7,906 nt of DNA from Candidatus Levyibacteriota bacterium. GTDB taxonomy: Bacteria; Patescibacteria; Microgenomatia; Levybacterales; UBA12049. This document shows, piece by piece, positions 1-4,754 of this stretch. The notes beneath the pieces were generated by a model. It had not been told where the DNA came from, did no database searches, and saw only the letters and a list, made by a program, of their open reading frames with translations. The position numbers and the translations under genes were made by a program. The stretch covers positions 1-7,906 of the forward strand of contig PPGL01000036.1 of the NCBI GenBank assembly GCA_003173915.1. The letters are read 5' to 3'. Each line of letters starts with the position of its first letter. Positions within the stretch are counted from its first letter, which is position 1.

Positions 1-2951
1 TTCTTGTTTTACTTATTGCAAAAATAAATTATATTCCTCATACCTTTCTCACTGGCTGGGACAATCTGCATCCAGAATTTAATTTTCGACTTAATATTAG
101 TCGCGCTGTATTTGCAGTCTGGCAAGAGTATCAAGGAGTTGGACTTCTTGGAGGAATGGGGCACGCAGCCGAACTCCCCCACGAGCTAATTCTTTTTCTC
201 TTCTCCACAGTCTTTTCAGAAAACTCACTTCGCTATTTGTACACCTTTCTCATGCTTTTTGTAGGAGCTACAGGCATGTATGCATTTCTCTTTGTTATTG
301 AAGAGTCATATATTGCCGCTTTTTCTGGTGCACTGTTTTATCTTCTTAATCTTATGACAATCCAGTTATTTTATGTTCCCCTTGAAGTGTTTACAACGCA
401 ATTTGGATTTTTTCCATGGATTTTACTGTTAAGTTATGTATGTCTCTCACGTCCAAGGAAAAAACATCTGTTGCTTTTATTTGTTGTACTTCTTCTGTCA
501 ACACCAGAGGCGTATGTTCAAACAGTATTTTTTGTCACTGCTGGTGCTGTTTGTATTCTATTTTTAGTGTGGTTTTTGGATAATCGAGTAAAAAGAAGTC
601 TCAAACATACAACTATCATCGCGCTCGTGTTTTTCCTTGTTAACGCATTCTGGATGCTCCCATTTTTCTACTTTTTTATAACAAGTGCGGCAGTTCCTGT
701 GCACGCAAAAATCAATGAGATGACAACAGAAAGTATTTTTCTCCAAAACCGAGAATTTGGATTTTTACCAGATGTCATGCTTTTGAAAGGATATCTCTTT
801 AATGATGTTGACCCAGGTCTTACGGGAAACACACTCATGATGGAGCCCTGGAGAACCCACCTTTCTCACTTTTACATATTTCCAATTGGCTTTATTTTTT
901 TTGCAGTTATTTGTATTGGGGCAGTTGTGTTGTGGAAAAAAAATACACCACTTTCTCGCACCTGTGTAATACTTTTTTTTATCTCCTTTAGCGCACTTGC
1001 AACAGCAACGCCACCATTTTCTTGGATTACGGGGTTTATTCGCAACTATGTTCCGTTTGTTGGGCAGGCGTATCGTTTTCCTTTTACAAAATTTGGCGTG
1101 TTGGCAGGATTTAGTTATGCTTCCCTTTTTGCTTTCGGACTACTGTATCTTTTGAAGAGAGTGAATAAACCCTTTCGTTTTTTTGTCCCGCTTACTTTTG
1201 TTGTATTACTTTTTGTGTATATATTTCCAATTTTTACTGGCAACCTGATATATACAAAAGAACGCCTTGGTATTCCAAATGATTATTTTGATCTGTTTCG
1301 CTTTTTTCAACATCAAAACCCTACAACACGCATTGCAAATTTACCTCAGTATACGTTTTGGTCTTGGGAATTTTATCAGTGGGGATACAGCGGATCTGGT
1401 TTTCCTTGGTACGCAGTTCCTCAACCAATGATGGACAGAACATTTGACCCGTGGTCTTTCTACAACGAAACGTATTACGACCAACTTTCCCATGCAATCT
1501 ATGCAGAAAATCCCAAACTTTTGGAAAGTGTTTTAGATAAGTATCAAATTTCTTGGATCACTGTTGATAAAAATGAATATAATCCAGAATATCCGCTGCT
1601 TTTTATTAGTCCAAATATTGACACACTTCTTGCACAAATTCCGGGAGTAAAAAAAGTAAAAAAATTTGGAAAAATTTCTGTGTATGCAGTCAAATTACAA
1701 ACAAAGATGAGTCGATTTACTTTCCTCACAAACCCTCTCCCTCATATAAATGAGACTCCAACAAACAATGACACCTTTTATCAAAATTATGGCACATACA
1801 TTGCAGATAAAAATCCAACAAATAGCACAATTGTTTTCCCCTTTGCTGCACTTGGTATGGATAATGCGTCTCTTGGGTTTACTGTTACAGAAAACCCGTC
1901 TTCTTTCTTATTTTCTTCTCAAGTTGCTAATATCACAGCAGAGCAAACACTTCATATTCCAGATATCACCGGCCAAAAACCTTCCTTTACTCTTGCTATC
2001 AGTCCTCCTCAAAATGCTTCCACAGTTACATTTGGATCCCAAAAAACACCAGTCACGATAGATGCAGAGCAATCAAGCCAAAATCTTTCTGTACGAATAA
2101 AAAGGATTGACTCTCAATATTTTTCTGCAGCAATTACACCAAACCCTCAAAACACATCTTCCCAAAACTGCGATACAATTCGAAATGGAACAGTCTCAAC
2201 AACAATGGAAGGCAAACTCCTGCAAATCTCCTCCTACAATGCAACAGTCTGTGCAACCTACACAGCAAATTTTCTGTCCCATACACAAGGTTATATTGTC
2301 AACATTCCTGTGCAACATGTTGTTGGACAGGGACTGCACGTTTGGTTATCAAATGACAACGAAGACTTTACACTATTTGATACGTATCTACCAGAAAATA
2401 TAACACAACTTCACACCTATACATTTCTTATTCCTCCACTTGAGAAGTTTTCAACATCCTATGCACTTCGTATTGCAAATATTTCGATTGGAAATGAACA
2501 ATCAATCAACAGAATTGGAACAATAACCTTCTCCCCTATCCCCTACTCTTTTTTGCGAGATATTTCTTTTTCCAATTCGTCTTTTCCAACAAAAAAAGCT
2601 AATACTATTGAACCTTCTTCTGTTTCTCACCCCAATCCAAGCATGTATATATTGCATCTGCAGCCTGCTCAACTGCATTCGCATCCAGTTGTTGTTCTTT
2701 CTCAGGGATTTGACATAGGATGGAAAGCATATGAGATACCACATGCCACGTGCAAACTCTTGTGCATTGTGTTCCCTTTCCTTTTTGGGAGAGAACTACC
2801 AAACCACGTACTTATTAATAACTGGGAAAACGGCTGGACAATACAAAACAGCTCACCTACTATTGTTATGGTCTTTTTTCCCCAATACCTTGAATATTTG
2901 GGCTTTATCATTCTTGGAATAGGCATGGTTTGGATAGTCAGACTAACCTAG
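1..2951 (+). CDS. Large polytopic membrane protein, YfhO/GT-C glycosyltransferase-like (5' partial)
   Basis: The frame is open from base 3, so the Met codon at 156 is internal: 51 codons precede it, including the motif GWDNLHPEFNF. Counting that Met as residue 1, hydrophobic helices lie near 26-50, 52-76, 83-98, 103-141, 151-174, 238-260, 268-284, 313-334 and 341-363. A large soluble part (about 365-890) and a final helix (903-929) follow. The acidic WDNLHPE loop after the first helix resembles the catalytic first loop of GT-C glycosyltransferases. YRFPFTKFG near 306-314 recalls the conserved loop of YfhO and AftD/DUF3367-like proteins. FPWYAVPQPMMDRTFDPW (416-433), YQISWITVDKNE, and the C-terminal block with GWKAYE and NNWENGW match the YfhO-like plan. 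I infer transfer of a lipid-linked sugar on the outer face of the membrane; the substrate is unknown. The middle (about 480-840) is Ser/Thr/Asn-rich, probably beta-sandwich, and unrecognised. The stop is TAG and no clear terminator follows. Confidence 0.85.
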   Translation, partial: LVLLIAKINYIPHTFLTGWDNLHPEFNFRLNISRAVFAVWQEYQGVGLLGGMGHAAELPHELILFLFSTVFSENSLRYLYTFLMLFVGATGMYAFLFVIEESYIAAFSGALFYLLNLMTIQLFYVPLEVFTTQFGFFPWILLLSYVCLSRPRKKHLLLLFVVLLLSTPEAYVQTVFFVTAGAVCILFLVWFLDNRVKRSLKHTTIIALVFFLVNAFWMLPFFYFFITSAAVPVHAKINEMTTESIFLQNREFGFLPDVMLLKGYLFNDVDPGLTGNTLMMEPWRTHLSHFYIFPIGFIFFAVICIGAVVLWKKNTPLSRTCVILFFISFSALATATPPFSWITGFIRNYVPFVGQAYRFPFTKFGVLAGFSYASLFAFGLLYLLKRVNKPFRFFVPLTFVVLLFVYIFPIFTGNLIYTKERLGIPNDYFDLFRFFQHQNPTTRIANLPQYTFWSWEFYQWGYSGSGFPWYAVPQPMMDRTFDPWSFYNETYYDQLSHAIYAENPKLLESVLDKYQISWITVDKNEYNPEYPLLFISPNIDTLLAQIPGVKKVKKFGKISVYAVKLQTKMSRFTFLTNPLPHINETPTNNDTFYQNYGTYIADKNPTNSTIVFPFAALGMDNASLGFTVTENPSSFLFSSQVANITAEQTLHIPDITGQKPSFTLAISPPQNASTVTFGSQKTPVTIDAEQSSQNLSVRIKRIDSQYFSAAITPNPQNTSSQNCDTIRNGTVSTTMEGKLLQISSYNATVCATYTANFLSHTQGYIVNIPVQHVVGQGLHVWLSNDNEDFTLFDTYLPENITQLHTYTFLIPPLEKFSTSYALRIANISIGNEQSINRIGTITFSPIPYSFLRDISFSNSSFPTKKANTIEPSSVSHPNPSMYILHLQPAQLHSHPVVVLSQGFDIGWKAYEIPHATCKLLCIVFPFLFGRELPNHVLINNWENGWTIQNSSPTIVMVFFPQYLEYLGFIILGIGMVWIVRLT

Positions 2952-3013
2952 TAATAGGTTTGTAATAAATATACATACCTTCGTAAGAATTTGCTTGTTT
3001 TGCAAACTCCAAG

Positions 3014-3033
3014 TTATCCAAAAGTTATCCACA
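3014..3033 (+). promoter_or_regulatory. Pair of DnaA-box-like sites
   Basis: TTATCCACA at 3025-3033 matches the bacterial DnaA-box consensus TTATNCACA exactly. TTATCCAAA at 3014-3022 differs at one position. The starts are 11 bp apart, about one helical turn, in the same orientation. A strongly AT-rich stretch (3034-3130) follows. TTATCAACA at 3234-3242 is a further one-mismatch site. They could be DnaA-regulated control sites or part of an origin. The flanking large genes converge here, which is not typical of an origin, and no dnaA, dnaN or rpmH is in view. A chance match is possible in AT-rich DNA. Confidence 0.35.
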
Positions 3034-3128
3034 TTTTTTTATCGTAAAAAATTATGCTGCAATGACAATCTAAATTTACATATTTTTACTCTAAGTCTTA
3101 TATATTTTAGGGTATATTTTGCTATAGG

Positions 3129-3157
3129 TTGACAATTGATAATTGCTGTGCTACGAT
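3129..3157 (+). promoter_or_regulatory. Strong sigma70-type promoter for the 52-aa gene
   Basis: A perfect -35 TTGACA (3129-3134), a 17-base spacer and the -10 TACGAT (3152-3157, four of six consensus bases) form a near-ideal housekeeping promoter. Transcription should start near 3163-3166, on or next to the ATG at 3166. The inverted repeat CAATT-GAT-AATTG (3133-3145) overlaps the -35 box and spacer and could be an operator, though it is short and AT-rich. Confidence 0.7.
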
Positions 3158-3165
3158 AACTTTAT

Positions 3166-3324
3166 ATGAGGCTGTTACGAGTATTATTAGGATTAAACCA
3201 CAAACAAAAAGCAGTAAGAAAAACAATTAAAGATTATCAACAGGAAGTGTTAACTCGACAAGGTCGAGATCAAATTAAGCAATTACTCAAGCTCGGTCAA
3301 TTAATGCCAGTGGCATTAATGTAA
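3166..3324 (+). CDS. Small 52-aa basic protein, probably leaderless mRNA
   Basis: The frame begins MRLLRVLLGLNHKQK and ends LGQLMPVALM before TAA. I do not recognise a family. The protein is basic and probably helical: a hydrophobic N-terminal stretch (LLRVLLGL), a charged centre (KQKAVRKTIKDYQQEVLTRQGRDQ) and a hydrophobic end. There is no Shine-Dalgarno sequence. The start is chosen because the promoter's -10 box ends at 3157, placing the RNA 5' end within about 3 bases of this ATG. Two inverted repeats lie inside the frame (3254-3268 and 3300-3320), so the same DNA may also be selected as RNA structure. Coding is inferred from the promoter position and the sensible amino-acid composition. 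The alternative is that the transcript is a non-coding RNA and the frame is fortuitous. Confidence 0.5.
   Translation: MRLLRVLLGLNHKQKAVRKTIKDYQQEVLTRQGRDQIKQLLKLGQLMPVALM
3254..3268 (+). repeat. Short perfect inverted repeat (6-3-6)
   Basis: CTCGAC and GTCGAG are separated by AAG. It lies inside the 52-aa frame and would fold as a tight RNA hairpin. Confidence 0.4.
3300..3320. repeat. Perfect 10-1-10 palindrome over the stop of the 52-aa gene
   Basis: The arms ATTAATGCCA and TGGCATTAAT flank a single G. The palindrome covers the last codons of the small gene and ends two bases before its TAA. As DNA it could be a dimeric protein's operator; as RNA it folds with a 3-base loop and 9 pairs. 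The plus strand beyond it (3325-3336) is T-rich but broken by other bases, so it is at best a weak terminator. Confidence 0.5.
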
Positions 3325-3395
3325 TTCTTGTTCTTGTGACGAATTTATTAAGGTTATAAAGTGCAACAGGCAGAAGAGAAAGGTGCCTGAAGCAT

Positions 3396-3457
3396 AAAAA
3401 AAGAGCATCGCTTTCGTTACTCAAAATGATAAGCTCGGTACGATAAGCAATGCTCTT
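3396..3457 (-). terminator. Terminator-like hairpin for minus-strand transcription
   Basis: AAGAGCAT (3401-3408) pairs with ATGCTCTT (3450-3457). After a C/A mismatch, GCTT (3410-3413) pairs with AAGC (3445-3448), then TCGT (3414-3417) with ACGA (3440-3443), then a few more pairs around a 15-base loop. On the minus strand the stem is followed by seven T (complement of A at 3396-3402), the layout of an intrinsic terminator. It would end minus-strand transcripts from the 153-aa gene, about 270 bases past its stop. On the plus strand no T run follows. The stem is longer and more interrupted than usual, so another RNA role remains possible. Confidence 0.5.
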
Positions 3458-3598
3458 GTGACTTTGCAATTAGTCCTTAAAGGCAGGATAAAAACTAAAT
3501 GCTTACCCAGCATAAAGAAAATTTGGTTGGTTGTCAAGAAAAATTAAGGAAGCTAAAATCAATCAATTAGATTGGTAAGAGAATATTTTTTACAAAGA

Positions 3599-3660
3599 TT
3601 ATTGCTTGTAATGGGGTAAGAAAGTAGGGCAGGCTTTCTTACCTCTATTAGAAGCAATAA
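3599..3660. ncRNA. Very stable 25-pair hairpin, unclassified structured element
   Basis: The inner stem GGTAAGAAAG (3615-3624) pairs perfectly with CTTTCTTACC (3634-3643) around the 9-base loop TAGGGCAGG. It extends by a G/T wobble and a G-C pair, a single T bulge, TAAT/ATTA (3609-3612 and 3647-3650), one G/G mismatch, and ATTGCTT/AAGCAAT (3601-3607 and 3652-3658) plus two T-A pairs. No T run follows on either strand, so it is not a standard terminator. It may be part of a small RNA, a message 3' end stabiliser, or a DNA-level inverted repeat. Confidence 0.45.
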
Positions 3661-3724
3661 GCACTACAAACTTCTTCTGTGACGCATAAGAATACCTCAA
3701 GACAAACTTTTTATTAAAAGATTA

Positions 3725-4186
3725 CTATTTTGTAGGAAGAGGAATTTGCGTTGTTTGTGGAACAACCTCTTTTTGTTCTATTTGTGTAGGAGTAGGCGTC
3801 GCAGCTCCTTGGTTGTTGCCAATATTTACCGGTGCAACTTCGACAATTTTATCTGCAATTGGATCGTATAAAATGGCTTCTTTTGCTTTTGTATAGATAA
3901 GTACTTTAAATCCGTTTTTTGCATTCTCAAAAAATGGTTGTCCTTTTAATTTGGTAATATCTGCAACAGTTGCAAGGGTGGGAACTTCGTCTTTTGGAAG
4001 AACCATAAGCTTTCCTACTTTACCAACAACCATCGTCACCTCTTGCTGTCCACTATTTGAAGCATTTGTGAGCATACTTTGTGCTTTTTGATACTGCAAA
4101 TAAAAGAATACTCCTCCTGCAATACCAATAAATGCAACGGCTGCCAGCAATATAGTCATGACTCTTGGAGAAAATAATTGTTTCAT
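3725..4186 (-). CDS. 153-aa single-pass membrane-anchored hypothetical protein
   Basis: The protein starts MKQLFSPRVMTILLAAVAF. A hydrophobic helix at about residues 9-30 follows a short basic end, which suggests an N-terminal anchor with the rest outside the membrane. A compact domain spans about 49-120, with VGKVGKLMVLPKDEVPTLAT, then QPFFENAKNGFKVLIYTKA and EAILYDPIADKIVEVAPVN. The tail (about 121-153) is Pro/Thr/Gln-rich and probably a disordered linker. I recognise the general pattern (LP-E-PTLATV-D, QPFF-A-NGDKVLIY, AILY-P, KIVEVAP) as a common hypothetical protein of Patescibacteria, but its function is unknown to me. The ATG at 4186 is supported by the promoter just upstream; GGAG lies 4 bases before it. 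The gene stands alone, converging on the 52-aa locus. Confidence 0.85.
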   Translation of the reverse strand: MKQLFSPRVMTILLAAVAFIGIAGGVFFYLQYQKAQSMLTNASNSGQQEVTMVVGKVGKLMVLPKDEVPTLATVADITKLKGQPFFENAKNGFKVLIYTKAKEAILYDPIADKIVEVAPVNIGNNQGAATPTPTQIEQKEVVPQTTQIPLPTK

Positions 4187-4197
4187 ACTACTCCACT

Positions 4198-4226
4198 AGT
4201 TTAAATTCCTTCTTCAGCCTTGTCAA
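4198..4226 (-). promoter_or_regulatory. Sigma70-type promoter of the 153-aa gene
   Basis: Read on the minus strand, TTGACA (4226-4221) is followed by 17 bases and the -10 TAAACT (4203-4198), then ATG 11 bases further on (4186). Transcription should start around 4190-4193, leaving an untranslated leader of only about 4-7 bases. The GGAG (4194-4191) could therefore be partly or wholly absent from the message, so initiation may be near-leaderless. Confidence 0.65.
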
Positions 4227-4464
4227 GGTCAAAACAACAACACTGTTTATTTACTAGGATACCACTCTCCAGAATTTTCTGTATGAGTGTTGTTTACATG
4301 CTCGTAAAAAGACCTGCCAAGAGGGTATCTCTACGTGAGAAAGACCACGAAGAGATGGAGCAAAACATGTACACGACACGTTTGGGGATACGGCGGTTGG
4401 ATAAAGAAATATTCACGTATTTACTTGTCCGATACCGCAGAGACACCCCCTTATTGGCTTCTTT
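4227..4464. other. Stretch without a convincing gene; one hairpin and a doubtful plus-strand frame
   Basis: The plus strand has an open frame from ATG 4283 to TAG 4468 (61 codons, charged middle LREKDHEEMEQNMYTTRLGI). It lacks a ribosome binding site or clear promoter and uses more G/C-ending codons than the neighbouring genes, so I do not call it. A hairpin with arms ATCTCT-A-CGTG (4327-4337) and CACG-A-AGAGAT (4346-4356) around an 8-base loop lies inside it. The minus strand has no long frame here. It may be untranslated 3' sequence of the small minus-strand genes to the right. Confidence 0.4.
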
Positions 4465-4563
4465 TTAGATAACTTCTGCGCGATAAATCAGCAGTATTGC
4501 ATCTATTTGTTTTTGCACTCGTCCTGCCCAATATGTTACGAGTGCATGAACTCTTTTATACAT
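4465..4563 (-). CDS. Micro-gene, 32-aa peptide with a perfect Shine-Dalgarno sequence
   Basis: The frame encodes MYKRVHALVTYWAGRVQKQI, then DAILLIYRAEVI and TAA. Residues form a plausible amphipathic helix: basic at the start, hydrophobic at the end. No family is recognised. The evidence for translation is the ribosome binding site, AAAGGAGGTGA (4578-4568), which matches the 16S rRNA tail over about ten bases and sits 6 bases (GGAGG to ATG) upstream. A hairpin (TGCACTCG/CGAGTGCA, 4514-4521 and 4539-4546) covers codons 6-17 and could modulate translation or mean that the DNA serves as RNA. TATAAA (4619-4614, minus) is a possible -10 box, but it has no good -35. The length is near the limit for trusting a gene. 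Confidence 0.4.
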   Translation of the reverse strand: MYKRVHALVTYWAGRVQKQIDAILLIYRAEVI

Positions 4564-4567
4564 ATGT

Positions 4568-4578
4568 CACCTCCTTTC
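4568..4578 (-). promoter_or_regulatory. Unusually strong Shine-Dalgarno sequence
   Basis: The minus strand reads AAAGGAGGTGA followed by CAT and the ATG at 4563. The match to the 16S rRNA 3' tail is uninterrupted over about ten bases with ideal spacing. It decides the start of the 32-aa micro-gene. Other genes in the window lack such a site. Confidence 0.6.
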
Positions 4579-4579
4579 T

Positions 4580-4687
4580 TTACTTCCAAAGCGTTTGCAA
4601 TGGAAGGTCCTTTTTTATACAAACAGCACATGCGTGAGAAATGAAATAACTTGCCTGACCAAACCGTACAGGCGTGTCGCTTTTCAT
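4580..4687 (-). CDS. Possible 35-aa Cys-pair peptide or gene remnant
   Basis: From ATG 4687 the frame reads MKSDTPVRFGQASYFISHAC, then AVCIKKDLPLQTLWK and TAA, ending just before the Shine-Dalgarno sequence of the 32-aa micro-gene. The same frame is open upstream to 4759 and there holds another Cys pair (CRQEVCSDCNSH). The whole frame thus has CxxC, about 28 residues, CxxC, a zinc-ribbon spacing. No ATG, GTG or TTG precedes the first pair, so the full finger could be made only by a frameshift out of the large surface gene or is a decayed gene. The ATG overlaps the TGA of an 18-codon frame starting at GTG 4740. Low confidence that it is translated. Confidence 0.25.
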   Translation of the reverse strand: MKSDTPVRFGQASYFISHACAVCIKKDLPLQTLWK

Positions 4688-4720
4688 TTCAGCATGACTG
4701 TTGCAATCCGAACAAACCTC

Positions 4721-4754
4721 TTGCCGACAAAACGATACACTATGGTGTCGGCAA
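4721..4754 (-). repeat. Inverted repeat over the stop codon of the surface-protein gene
   Basis: TTGCCGACA (4721-4729) and TGTCGGCAA (4746-4754) are perfect 9-base arms with a 16-base spacer, containing the TAG stop at 4742-4740. No T run follows on the minus strand, so it is not a classic terminator, though it may stabilise or attenuate the message end. ACAC/GTGT inside the spacer and arm offers a competing smaller hairpin. Confidence 0.45.

Larger units (their letters stand above)
3325..3724. other. Gene-free stretch rich in hairpins
   Basis: There is no convincing protein gene in these 400 bases. Inverted repeats: CAGGCA/TGCCTG (3367-3372 and 3384-3389, 11-base loop); the long hairpin 3401-3457; TTAGT/ACTAA (3470-3474 and 3494-3498); CAATC/GATTG (3560-3564 and 3570-3574); and the very stable hairpin 3599-3660. 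CTTACCC (3502-3508) could also pair with GGGTAAG (3614-3620), competing with the last hairpin. I see no match to conserved cores of RNase P RNA, tmRNA, SRP RNA or tRNA. It may be the downstream part of an RNA from the 3129 promoter, the 3' untranslated part of the 153-aa gene's message, or both. Confidence 0.45.

Noticed and set aside
1750..2403. Plus-strand frames of 103 and 98 codons inside the membrane-protein gene
   Set aside because: They are out-of-frame shadows of a convincing long gene and are low-complexity, with Leu/Gln-rich composition.
2990..3006. Terminator of the membrane-protein gene (TTTGC/GCAAA)
   Set aside because: The stem is only five pairs and no T run follows it.
3262..3275. 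tRNA T-arm-like GGTCGAGATC
   Set aside because: No TTC loop, acceptor stem or anticodon arm can be built around it.
3599..3660. Integron attC site or IS200/IS605 end
   Set aside because: The hairpin lacks the paired attC core sites (RYYYAAC/GTTRRRY), and no transposase or integrase gene is nearby.
4220..4468. Plus-strand frame of 82 codons
   Set aside because: It would start at TTG inside the promoter of the 153-aa gene, has no ribosome binding site, unusual codon use and no recognisable domain. The shorter ATG 4283 version is mentioned only as doubtful.
4565..4580. Plus-strand sequence resembling the 3' end of 16S rRNA (TCACCTCCTTTCT)
   Set aside because: The preceding bases do not match the conserved GTGCGGCTGGA of 16S rRNA. 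The match is explained by a Shine-Dalgarno sequence on the minus strand.
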